A DNA stretch of 62,310 nucleotides. It comes from JBQTKD01 sp052389435. Lineage in GTDB: Bacteria; Actinomycetota; Actinomycetes; Sporichthyales; Sporichthyaceae. The position numbers and the translations under genes were made by a program. This document shows positions 1-7,428 of this stretch, in pieces; positions within the stretch are counted from its first letter, which is position 1, and every line of letters starts with the position of its first letter. The notes under the pieces were generated by a model, which was not told the DNA's origin, ran no database searches, and was given only the letters and a program-made list of their open reading frames with translations. Where the stretch lies: assembly GCA_052389435.1 (NCBI GenBank), contig JBQTIB010000025.1, positions 1-62,310 of the forward strand, in the 5' to 3' direction.

Positions 1-36
1 CCGCCCACTCCCGCCCGCCCACGATCGAGGCCTGCC

Positions 37-843
37 ATGACCGCGTCGCCCACCGCCGCCCCGTCGCCGACCGCGCTGTCTGCGGACCGTTCCCTGGAAC
101 TGCTCGCCGCCGAGGCGGCGCTGACCGTCGCCGCGCTGGCGGGCCGCCTCGACGAACCGATCGCGTACTGCCCGAACTGGACCGGGCGGGACCTCGCGAC
201 GCACCTGGCGGGCGTCTACCGCTGGGTGGCCGTCATCGTCGGCGAGGGGCTGGACGCGCCGCCGGACCGCGACCGGCGGGCCGCGCTGTTCGCCGACCCG
301 GACCCGACCGACGACGCCGGGGTTCTGGAGCGGCTCGCGGCCGGCGCCCAGACGGTCGGCAGCGCGCTGCGCGAGGCGCCCGAGGACCTGGCCTGCTGGA
401 CCATCTGGGGCGCCGAGCCGGGGCGGGCGTTCTGGATCCGGCGCCAACTGCACGAGACGGTCGTGCACCGCGTCGACGCCCAGAACGCCGGCCGCACGGA
501 ACCCGACGTGGTGGGCGGCGCGGACCTCGATCCCGCGCTGGCCGCGGACGGCGTCGACGAGATGATGCTCGGCTTCACCTCCCGCTACGCCAAGCTCGCC
601 CTGCCCGAACCCGTCACGCTCGCGCTGGAGGCAACCGACGCTCCGCACGCGTGGTGGGGCCGGATCGGCCCGGACGCCCCCGCCTTCGGGCGCGGCGCCC
701 CGCCGGAGGGCGCGACCACGACCGTCCGCGCCACCGCGGGAGAGCTGCTGCTGCTCGTCTGGAACCGACGCGAGGCCGCCGGGCTGGACGTGCGGGGCGA
801 CGGTTCGGTGCTGGACTCCTGGCGCGAGAAGGCCCGGCTCTAG
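37..843 (+). CDS. MDMPI-N / TIGR03083-like protein
   Basis: 268 aa. The first ~160 residues have the four-helix look of the mycothiol-dependent maleylpyruvate isomerase N-terminal (DinB-like) family: an early WTGRDLATHLAG segment, then an HETVVHRVDA segment whose histidines are the usual metal ligands. A C-terminal SCP-like part with a typical LLVWNRR segment follows. In actinobacteria such proteins are presumed thiol- or metal-dependent enzymes of unknown substrate; catalysis here is inference. The ATG start has no strong upstream ribosome-binding site. It is a stand-alone gene, and the next gene starts ~100 bp downstream. Confidence 0.8.
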   Translation: MTASPTAAPSPTALSADRSLELLAAEAALTVAALAGRLDEPIAYCPNWTGRDLATHLAGVYRWVAVIVGEGLDAPPDRDRRAALFADPDPTDDAGVLERLAAGAQTVGSALREAPEDLACWTIWGAEPGRAFWIRRQLHETVVHRVDAQNAGRTEPDVVGGADLDPALAADGVDEMMLGFTSRYAKLALPEPVTLALEATDAPHAWWGRIGPDAPAFGRGAPPEGATTTVRATAGELLLLVWNRREAAGLDVRGDGSVLDSWREKARL

Positions 844-948
844 GACCGGGCAAATCGGGCGGTAGGCAAAGTTTCCGCCCAACGGCGGTATGCGCACGGG
901 GTGGCACCCTTCACGAGGGGTGCTTTGGGGTGTTCTCTGCGTTCGCCC

Positions 949-1254
949 ATGAACCTCGACGACGCCCCCACCTCGGCCGCCCGCCGCCGCCACGCCGGCC
1001 GGACGGGCCGTGTCGCGCGCATCGGTCTCGTCGCCGCCGTGGTCGCGGTCACCACCACGGTGGGCGTGGGGACCTGGGTCCTCGGTTCCGGGGCCGACGC
1101 GGCGCCGCAGATCGAACCCGCGCCGGCCTCCCGAGCGACCGTCCTGGAGGCCGAACCGCCGCTGTCGATCGCCCCGCCGCCCGCCGAGCGGGACAAGCCG
1201 CGGGCCAGCCGGACCGTTGTCCGCACCCCGAAGAACGCAGCGGGCGTAGGCTGA
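949..1254 (+). CDS. Small single-pass membrane protein, unknown
   Basis: 101 aa from the ATG at 949; a GTG at 901 would add 16 residues. The basic N-terminus (RRRHAGRTGRVAR) is followed by one hydrophobic segment, IGLVAAVVAVTTTVGVGTWVL, and then a Pro/Ala-rich, probably extracytoplasmic tail. No family was recognised. It lies just upstream of the SigK-like sigma gene on the same strand, but it has no anti-sigma zinc motif and precedes rather than follows the sigma gene, so a regulatory link is only a guess. Confidence 0.5.
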   Translation: MNLDDAPTSAARRRHAGRTGRVARIGLVAAVVAVTTTVGVGTWVLGSGADAAPQIEPAPASRATVLEAEPPLSIAPPPAERDKPRASRTVVRTPKNAAGVG

Positions 1255-1377
1255 TCCCCTGACCGGGGGCGATGTCCCCCCAGGAGATCGCCGGAATCCG
1301 GAGATTTTGGTCTTCCGGGAGTCTGCGAACGGTGCATTATCGGACAGTTCGCCCCATTGCCTAGCGCTGGGAGTTGC

Positions 1378-1974
1378 ATGGCGGAGAAGAGTCCGAGGCT
1401 GCGCGTCGTGGACGGAGACGCCGCGGCGCCCGAGCGTCTGGAAGTGTTGATGGTCGCCGTCGCGAAGGGCGACCAGCAGGCGTTCGAGCAGGTCTACGAC
1501 CGGCTCTCGGCTCCCGTGTACGGCCTGATCCGCCGCGTGCTGCGCGACCCGGCGCAGTCCGAAGAGGTCGCCCAGGAGGTTCTGCTCGCGGTCTGGCGCG
1601 GCGCCGCCCGATTCGACGAGAACCAGGGCTCGGCCATGGCGTGGGTGATGACCATGGCGCACCGCCGGGCCGTCGACCGGGTCCGCTCGGAGCAGGCCAC
1701 CTCCGACCGCCACCACCGCCTCGGCGTGCGGGACGTCGAACCCGACTACGACTCGGTGTCCGAGGCCGTGCACACCCAGCTCGACCGCGAGGCCGTCCGA
1801 GACTGCCTGAGCTCGCTGACCGCCCTGCAGCGCGAGTCCGTGACGCTGGCGTACTACACCGGCCGCAGCTACCGCGAAGTCGCCGAATACCTCGACCTGC
1901 CGCTCGGCACCGTCAAGACCCGCATGCGCGACGGCCTCATCCGCCTGCGCGACTGCCTCGGCGCGACGGCCTAG
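1378..1974 (+). CDS. sigK: ECF sigma factor, SigK-like
   Basis: 198 aa. Region 2 spans roughly residues 30-100 (QAFEQVYDRLSAPVYGLIRRVL, SEEVAQEVLLAVW, WVMTMAHRRAVDRVR). Region 4 spans roughly 130-190 (LTALQRESVTLAYYTGRSYREVAEYLDLPLGTVKTRMRDGL). The sequence resembles the SigK (ECF19) group, whose members direct envelope or redox stress genes. The ATG at 1378 is chosen because GGGAG lies 6 nt upstream; an in-frame TTG at 1357 lacks one. No RskA-type anti-sigma gene follows, which is unusual for SigK. The gene ends at a strong hairpin. Confidence 0.85.
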   Translation: MAEKSPRLRVVDGDAAAPERLEVLMVAVAKGDQQAFEQVYDRLSAPVYGLIRRVLRDPAQSEEVAQEVLLAVWRGAARFDENQGSAMAWVMTMAHRRAVDRVRSEQATSDRHHRLGVRDVEPDYDSVSEAVHTQLDREAVRDCLSSLTALQRESVTLAYYTGRSYREVAEYLDLPLGTVKTRMRDGLIRLRDCLGATA

Positions 1975-1987
1975 CCGCTCGGAACGC

Positions 1988-2020
1988 GAAGCGCCCCCGC
2001 CGTTCCGGCGGGGGCGCTTC
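1988..2020. terminator. Bidirectional terminator hairpin
   Basis: A perfect 14-bp stem (GAAGCGCCCCCGCC with GGCGGGGGCGCTTC) encloses a 5-nt loop (GTTCC). It sits between two convergent genes. It has no U-tract, as is common for actinobacterial terminators. Confidence 0.75.
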
Positions 2021-2817
2021 CGTGCCGGGTGGGGGCCCAAGGCCGGCTTGCAGGCGGTGGCTTCGATGCGCTGCGCGACCTGCGCGAACTCCTCGGCCTC
2101 GTCCGGGGTCAGGGCGGCGGCGTAGATCGCGGTCATCTTCGCCTGCGTGGCCTCTTCGACCTCGTCGCGCTTGGCCTTGAGCGGGGTGACGTCCGGCCAC
2201 GGCTCGGCGAACCCGAACAGTCCGGCGTACGGAGTGCCGGCCTCGGGGCGGTTCGGGCAGAAGCCCGGGTTGTTCAGCAGGTGGGCTTCCTTCGGGGAGA
2301 TGCCCGCGGCCTTGATCAGGCCGAAGTGCACCTCGCCGCGCATCTCGCGCAGGATCAGCAGGACCTGTGCGGCCTTGCCGCCCGGGGAGGTCGCGCGAGG
2401 CTTCGCGGCCCACGCGGTGGAGACCGGGCCAGTGTTCGGCTTCGACGCGATCACCTTCTCGCCGAGCTCGGCGAACCGCGCGATGCCCTCGACGCCGGAG
2501 AGGTACTTCTCGCCCCACGCGGCGAGCTGGGCGTGGTAGCGGTCCGCGCCGCCCTCGGGGCCGTGCACGGCCTTGCCGGGCTCCCAGAACATCGCGACGA
2601 CTTCCTGGGGGAAGCTGAAGAAGGTCTCGGTGATCGTCTCGGTGGAGACGTCGCCGAGCATGCCGCCGCGGCCGGCGAAGTAGCCGGCGAACGGGTGCTC
2701 GTATCCCTGCTCGGCGGCGGCGGCGAACGTGTCTCCGTGGAGCATGAACGCGGCGCCCGAGGTTTCCATCGGGCTGGCGGCGGCTTGTACTGCGGCGGCG
2801 ATCCTGGCGTCTGCCAC
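2021..2817 (-). CDS. SCO6745-like protein, no stop codon found
   Basis: About 265 aa from a GTG at 2817 with GGGAG 6 nt upstream. It contains FAGYFAGRGGMLG and an LREMRGEVHFGLIKAAG segment like those in the SCO6745 (SalK-like, helix-turn-helix-associated) family, which is widespread in actinobacteria and of unknown function. The C-terminal part, ALTPDEAEEFAQVAQRIEATA, looks like a natural end. However, the frame has no stop: it runs through the hairpin at 1988-2020, antisense to sigK and on to the left window edge. The feature end given here is therefore arbitrary. Either a frameshift or base error lies near 2020-2060, or the mRNA ends without a stop. Confidence 0.6.
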
Positions 2818-2911
2818 GACGGACTCCCTTGTTCGTCATCGGTGGGGCCGCAGAGTGCGCGACCCGTCGAAGCGACTCTAGAACAGTGCGCAAGGCGCCT
2901 ACCATGACGGT

Positions 2912-3727
2912 GTGTCCCGAATTGGGCGGCGATCGCTCGTCCCGGCCGCGCTGGCCCTCGTGTTGGCGAGCGCCGTGCCCGCCGTCGGCGCGGAGCGAAC
3001 CTGGGCCGACGCGGCGACCGCGTCCATCCACCCGGGGATCGCGACCCTCACCGAGGGTGGTCCGTGCACGGCCAACTTCGTGTTCGTCGACGGCTCCGGC
3101 GCCGTGTACATCGGGCAGGCGGCGCACTGCTCGCTGAGGATGGCCGAGACCGACGTCGACGGGTGCCGCAGCGGGGTCAAGCCCGTCGGCACGAAGGTCT
3201 CGCTGGGAAACTCCGGGGTCGAGGGCGCGATCGCCTACAACAGCTGGGCGACCATGCAGGAGAACGGCGAGACCGACGAGAACGTCTGCCGCAACAACGA
3301 CTTCGCGTTGATCCGCATCCCCGAGGAGGCGGTGGCCAAGGTCAACCCGTCGATTCCGGTGTTCGGCGGACCCCGCGGCATCGTCCGCTCCGAACCGGAG
3401 TTCGGCGCGAAGGTGCTCAGCTACGGCAACTCCAACCTCCGCGGCGGCGCCGCCCCGCTGTCCCCGCAGCGCGGGTTCGCGATCGGCAGCGGCTCCGAGG
3501 GCTGGTACCACCTCGTCTACGAGTTCCCGACCGGCATCCCGGGCGACTCCGGGGCGGGCTTCCTCGACGGCACCGGCAAGGCGCTCGGCGTGCTCATCGA
3601 CTTCAACGACGTCCCGCCCGCCAGCAACGGCGTGGGGGACCTGGCCCACGCGCTCGCCTATGCGCAGACCAACTCCGGCATCGAGGGGCTGCGCATGGTG
3701 GACGGCACCGAGCCGTTCACGGGCTAG
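2912..3727 (+). CDS. Secreted trypsin-like (S1) serine protease
   Basis: 271 aa from a GTG start, with a signal peptide of ~26 residues (RRSLVPAALALVLASAVPAVGA). The catalytic triad is visible: His72 in GQAAHC, Asp130 in NNDFALI and Ser213 in IPGDSGAGF. Cysteines near 52, 73, 85 and 126 could form disulfides. It belongs to the secreted actinobacterial proteases that lack a long pro-region; the substrate is unknown. It is divergent from the SCO6745-like gene, with about 95 bp between starts. Its TAG overlaps the stop of the convergent next gene through a shared CTAG. Confidence 0.85.
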   Translation: MSRIGRRSLVPAALALVLASAVPAVGAERTWADAATASIHPGIATLTEGGPCTANFVFVDGSGAVYIGQAAHCSLRMAETDVDGCRSGVKPVGTKVSLGNSGVEGAIAYNSWATMQENGETDENVCRNNDFALIRIPEEAVAKVNPSIPVFGGPRGIVRSEPEFGAKVLSYGNSNLRGGAAPLSPQRGFAIGSGSEGWYHLVYEFPTGIPGDSGAGFLDGTGKALGVLIDFNDVPPASNGVGDLAHALAYAQTNSGIEGLRMVDGTEPFTG

Positions 3728-4038
3728 CCACCTGACGTTCTGTCACTTCTTTCGAACGACGACGTGTGTTCGGTGGTCGCGACCGCGATCGAGTAGCACT
3801 CGTAGTAGGACCGGACGCCGGCGCGCTGGGCCTGGAGATGTTCGGGACGGTCGCGCCAGGCGTCGTGGCTCGCCCGGTCCGCGAACGTCACGAGCGTGAG
3901 CCGTTCCCCGTCGGCGGCGATGAAGGCCTTGCGCTCGAGGAGGCCGGGCATCGTGTCGGCGAGCGCGTCCATCCGCTCCGCGTGCTCGTCGTAGGCGTCG
4001 CGGGCCTCCTCGCGCAGGCGGGAGCGGAAGACTGTCAC
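3724..4038 (-). CDS. ABM-domain monooxygenase-like protein
   Basis: 104 aa. It matches the antibiotic biosynthesis monooxygenase (dimeric ferredoxin-like) fold: VFRSRL at the N-terminus, YDEHAERMDALADTMPGLLERKAF, then LTLVTFADRASHDAWRDRPEHLQAQRAG and YECYSIAV. Such proteins act as small oxygenases, heme-degrading enzymes or polyketide-modifying enzymes; no specific role can be assigned. I chose the GTG at 4038 because AAGGA lies ~6 nt upstream and the domain starts immediately. An ATG at 4062 would add 8 residues without a ribosome-binding site. Confidence 0.75.
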   Translation of the reverse strand: MTVFRSRLREEARDAYDEHAERMDALADTMPGLLERKAFIAADGERLTLVTFADRASHDAWRDRPEHLQAQRAGVRSYYECYSIAVATTEHTSSFERSDRTSGG

Positions 4039-4147
4039 GATCTGTCCTTCTTCGGGTCTCATGGCGCCAAAACCTAGCCGGCCGCACGCTGGGGATCGAG
4101 TGACGATTCCGTGTCGACGCGGGAGCCGCCCGCAGCCGTGGACGATC

Positions 4148-5569
4148 ATGATCGGTATGTCTTCGCTGCCCGCCCTGCGTCGTCGCGGCCCCGCCGCCGC
4201 CCTCGCTCTGCTGGTCCTGCTGACCGGTTGCGTGGGAGGCGAGGAGGCCGCCCCGCCCGCTCCGCTCCCGACCCCGACGGCCGCCCCGCCGGCGGACCCC
4301 ACGGCCGTCTTCGCCGACCTCCGCGCCGCCGCGGCACTCGTGCCGACGACGGCCGCCGTACTCTCCGCGGGCCTGGCGACCACCGGCTCCCTCGAGGGCG
4401 AGGCCGGGTCCGCGGCGGCGGACCTCCGCGCGGCACTGCACGCGAGCCTGGTGGAGAGCGTGCATCTGACGGCCTTCGGCGCCGTGGCCGGGTACCGCTT
4501 CGGCGACGGCTCGGACGCCGTCACGGCGGTCTTCACGGCGCTGCGGGAGAACGGTTCGGCGACGACCGACGTTCTCCTGCGTGGCCGGATCGACGCCTCC
4601 AAGCGCGAGGAACTCTCGACGGCCTTGGAGCAGCGGAACCTGGCGCAGCTGGCCTACGCCGCGGCGGCCGACGACGGATCGGCGGGGGAGACCGCGCGCC
4701 GGGACGCGAGCGCCCGACTGCTGGCCAACGCGAAGGACCTCGGCAGGTTTTTCTCCGTGGCGACCGACGGCGTGCTGTCCTCCGCCGCGGTGCAGCGCGA
4801 CTTCGTCGCTTCGGCGACGCGGATCGCCGCCGTCCTCGACGCGCTCGGGACCGGATCCCTCGACGCGCCCACCCAGCTCCGGACCGCCGGCGAGCAGGCC
4901 GGCGCGCTCGCCGCGAAGCTCGCGGCCGGGCTCGACCGCACGGCAGAGCTCGCCGGAGACCCCAACCAGACGGCCCCGACCCTGCGCGCCGAACTGGCGG
5001 GGCTGCTGACCGAGGGCGTCTACCTGGGCGGGCTTTCCGCGTTCTTCGGCTACACCTCCCCGGAGGGCGCCGCCGCTCCCGCCGCGGTGAAGGTCCGCGA
5101 CGCGGCCGACGCCACTGCGCAGTCGCTCGCGACGGCCGTCGGCGCGACGATCGGTCGGGACCGCCAGGCGGAGTTCATCTCGCAGTGGCGCACCTACGTC
5201 GACGACCTCCACGGCTACGCCGCCGGCGACGAGACCGGCCGCAGCGCCGCCGGGGCCCGGCTCGCGGGCTTCCCCGGCAGCGTCGGGGCGTTCCTGGCCG
5301 ACGCGAGCAAGGGCTCCCTGGACGTCGCGGCGGTCACCGGCGCCATCGCGCCCGCTGTGCAGGCCATGATCAAGGCCCTCGACGCCCTCCGCACGCTCCA
5401 AAGCCTGCCGATCGTCACCGCCGCCCCGGTCCTCCCGTCGCCCGCCGCCACGTCGGAGCCGAGCCAGACCCCGGCCCCGAGCCAGACCGCGGCCCCGAGC
5501 CAGACCCCGGCCCCGAGCGAGAGCGCGAGCCCGGCGACTCCGAGCGCGAGCCCGTCCTCCACCCCGTAG
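4148..5569 (+). CDS. Secreted lipoprotein with duplicated helical domain
   Basis: 473 aa. The signal sequence ends in a lipobox, LLTGC (Cys about residue 28). A Pro/Ala linker follows, then two related ~140-residue helical modules: one starts at DLRAALHASLVESVHLTAF, the other at TLRAELAGLLTEGVYLGGL. Both continue with a 'D...A...R..A.LA......G.FL..A..G.L' pattern. The C-terminus is low-complexity (PSQTPAPSQT repeats, three 18-bp DNA units at 5461-5514). The family was not recognised; the duplication is my alignment by eye. It is probably anchored outside the membrane. Confidence 0.65.
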   Translation: MIGMSSLPALRRRGPAAALALLVLLTGCVGGEEAAPPAPLPTPTAAPPADPTAVFADLRAAAALVPTTAAVLSAGLATTGSLEGEAGSAAADLRAALHASLVESVHLTAFGAVAGYRFGDGSDAVTAVFTALRENGSATTDVLLRGRIDASKREELSTALEQRNLAQLAYAAAADDGSAGETARRDASARLLANAKDLGRFFSVATDGVLSSAAVQRDFVASATRIAAVLDALGTGSLDAPTQLRTAGEQAGALAAKLAAGLDRTAELAGDPNQTAPTLRAELAGLLTEGVYLGGLSAFFGYTSPEGAAAPAAVKVRDAADATAQSLATAVGATIGRDRQAEFISQWRTYVDDLHGYAAGDETGRSAAGARLAGFPGSVGAFLADASKGSLDVAAVTGAIAPAVQAMIKALDALRTLQSLPIVTAAPVLPSPAATSEPSQTPAPSQTAAPSQTPAPSESASPATPSASPSSTP

Positions 5570-5663
5570 CGAAACGATCGACGTCGCAACGCAAGCGAGG
5601 GACTGGGGTCGCTTTCGGGCATGGGCCGAGTCCCACATCGTGCAACCTCGATCGAATCGCTAC
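5565..5663. repeat. Palindromic repeat element, copy 1
   Basis: The left arm, 5565-5590, begins CGTAGCGAAACGATCGACG and ends CGCAAC. The right arm, 5641-5663, is its imperfect inverted copy (reverse complement GTAGCGATTCGATCGAGG...). About 50 nt lie between them. The element starts on the TAG stop of the lipoprotein gene. A second copy lies at 6591-6686. Confidence 0.6.
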
Positions 5664-5673
5664 ACGGCTCCGG

Positions 5674-5711
5674 GAGTTGTCCACACCCGGCAAAGCCCCG
5701 AGTTGTCCACA
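5674..5711 (+). promoter_or_regulatory. Two DnaA-box-like sites
   Basis: GAGTTGTCCACA occurs at 5674-5685 and 5700-5711, with centres 26 bp apart. TTGTCCACA is the consensus DnaA box of high-GC actinobacteria. The sites lie 52 bp before the DUF559 gene. Two boxes may titrate DnaA or regulate the gene; there is no sign of a replication origin here. Confidence 0.5.
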
Positions 5712-5762
5712 GATCTGAGATTGACCCTGGCCGGGCGCTGATCGCTCGTCGACGCTGCGCCG

Positions 5763-6644
5763 ATGGATCCCGTCGCCGCGTTGACAGCCGCCGGAGCAGC
5801 CGCGCGCCGCGCGGTCCTGCGCCGCACCCGCGTGAGCGACCGCGCCCTGGCGGCGGCGGTGGCGGCGGGCACCGTGGTGCAGGCGGGTCGGGGCACCTTC
5901 GCCCTGCCGGGCACGCATCCGGACCTGGCCCTCGCGGTTCGACTAGGGGGAGTCGCCTCGCACGCGATGGCCGCGGAGCTGCACGAGCTAGCCACCTGGA
6001 CCTCGGCCAAGCACGTCACCGTGTCCGCGGGCAGTAGGCGTACCGCACCGGGGGTGACCGTTCATCGCTACGACCTTTCGTCGCACGACGTCGAGCGCGG
6101 CCGGCCGGTGACCTCGCCGCTGCGGACGCTGCTGGACTGCGGCCGCGCGCTGTCGCTCGTGGAGGCGGTGGTAGTCCTGGACTGTGCCCTCCGGCGGGGA
6201 GTCGTCGACCTGGCGACGCTGGAGGCCGCGGCCGAAGCGGCGCGGGGCCACGGGTCCGCGGCCTTGCGTCGAGCCGTTGCCCACGTGGACGCGCGCAGCG
6301 AGTCGGCCCTCGAATCCGTGCTGCGTCTGCTGCTGTGGCAGACCTCCGCTCGGGTCGTGCTGCAGGTGCGAATGAACGGCCTGGGCCGGGTCGACTTCGT
6401 CCTCGACGGGTGGCTTGTCGTCGAGGCGGACGGCTTCGCGTTCCACGCCGACCGCGACTCCTACCGTCGCGACCGACGCCGGGCGAATCTGCTCGCCGTG
6501 CGCGGTCTGGTGTTGCTGCGCTTCAGCTACGAGGACGTGAGGTTTCGACCGGACGTCGTGCTCGAACAGGTGGAGGCCCTGCTCGCCTCCCGTAGCGAAA
6601 CGATCGGAGTTGCAACGGGTGAGGTGCTGGCTGGTCCGGGATGA
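5763..6644 (+). CDS. DUF559 / Vsr-like endonuclease-domain protein
   Basis: 293 aa. The N-terminal ~90 residues resemble the winged-helix of AbiEi-type type IV antitoxins (ARRAVLRRTRVSDRALAAAVAAGTVVQAGRGTFAL). The C-terminal half is DUF559, a Vsr/very-short-patch-repair-like PD-(D/E)XK fold: ESALESVLRLLLW, VDFVLDGWLVVEADGFAFH, RRDRRRANLLAVRGLVLLRFSYEDV. Stand-alone genes of this type are multicopy in many actinobacteria and their function is unknown. Its last ~18 codons and stop lie inside the second copy of a palindromic repeat, and a first copy lies upstream. No toxin partner is adjacent. Confidence 0.75.
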   Translation: MDPVAALTAAGAAARRAVLRRTRVSDRALAAAVAAGTVVQAGRGTFALPGTHPDLALAVRLGGVASHAMAAELHELATWTSAKHVTVSAGSRRTAPGVTVHRYDLSSHDVERGRPVTSPLRTLLDCGRALSLVEAVVVLDCALRRGVVDLATLEAAAEAARGHGSAALRRAVAHVDARSESALESVLRLLLWQTSARVVLQVRMNGLGRVDFVLDGWLVVEADGFAFHADRDSYRRDRRRANLLAVRGLVLLRFSYEDVRFRPDVVLEQVEALLASRSETIGVATGEVLAGPG

Positions 6645-6686
6645 GCGTGGGCCCAACCTCGCGAGTTGCAACGTCGATCGTTTCGA
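6591..6686. repeat. Palindromic repeat element, copy 2
   Basis: The left arm, 6591-6616, begins CGTAGCGAAACGATCGGAG and matches copy 1 at 23 of 26 positions. The right arm, 6665-6686, is the inverted version (reverse complement TCGAAACGATCGACG...). The left arm is translated as the end of the DUF559 protein. Confidence 0.6.
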
Positions 6687-6813
6687 CACCCCGGCCTAGC
6701 GCGGGGGCGGCGAGCAGGAGTAGACCGGCGTATGTCGGTCGGTCGACTTGTTCGCGGTTGCCCGCCCGCCTAATGTGACTTGCGAGTCACACTCCAGCGT
6801 GGGAGGTGCGTCG

Positions 6814-7428
6814 GTGGGCTGTTGCATCGCGATCGCGATGGTCATCGCCGCCGTGCGCGGGGCCTGGTTCCGCCTGTTCCCGCACCGTCGCCCTCCCGAG
6901 TCCGGCTTCGCGCCCCAGGCCTTCCGGCCGGCGCCCGGTGCCGTCTCGGTGTCCTCGCGGCCCTCGCCTTCGGTGCCCGGCGCCGCGGTGCCGTGGACCG
7001 CAACGCTGCTCGGCGCGGCGGCCATCGCCGTGGCCGGCTACGCCGCAGTCGTCGAAACCCTCGCGCTCACCGGGGTCCTGCACTCCGGGGCCCCGCTCGG
7101 GCGGCATCTGCTGTTCGCCGCGGCGGGCCTGGCGGCGCTCGTCGGGGCGGCGACGCTGCCGGGTCGTCCCGTCGCACCGGCCCGGGGCCGCGGGCTCGTG
7201 CTCGCCGCCGTCGGCGGCACCTGGACCGCGGCGAGCCTGGCGGACATGCACCTGTTCGCCGCCATCGCCTCGCACCATTCGATCCCGGCGCTGCTCCTGC
7301 ACGCCGTCGGCTTCGCCGCGTTGGCGTTCGGCCTCGGCCAACTGCTCCGTTCCGCCGACCCCCAGCTGTCGGCCCTGCGCACCGCTCCCAGGCCGCTCGC
7401 GGCCGCAGAGAATCCGAGGACTCCATGA
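6814..7428 (+). CDS. Membrane protein upstream of LDI-like enzyme
   Basis: 204 aa from a GTG at 6814 with GGGAGG 7 nt upstream. The hydrophobic N-terminus is GCCIAIAMVIAAVRG. A Pro-rich stretch follows, then about four membrane segments: WTATLLGAAAIAVAGYAAVVETLA, HLLFAAAGLAALVGAATL, RGLVLAAVGGTWTAASLA and ALLLHAVGFAALAFGLGQLL. The family was not recognised. It overlaps the next gene by ATGA, so the two are translationally coupled and probably act together at the membrane. Confidence 0.65.
   Translation: MGCCIAIAMVIAAVRGAWFRLFPHRRPPESGFAPQAFRPAPGAVSVSSRPSPSVPGAAVPWTATLLGAAAIAVAGYAAVVETLALTGVLHSGAPLGRHLLFAAAGLAALVGAATLPGRPVAPARGRGLVLAAVGGTWTAASLADMHLFAAIASHHSIPALLLHAVGFAALAFGLGQLLRSADPQLSALRTAPRPLAAAENPRTP

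Noticed and set aside
1937..3649. Long leftward frame covering the protease and SCO6745-like genes
   Set aside because: Arg/Gly-rich shadow; the protease triad and the ribosome-binding sites support the other frames.
5674..5711. Replication origin
   Set aside because: Only two DnaA boxes, no AT-rich unwinding region, and no dnaA/dnaN neighbours.
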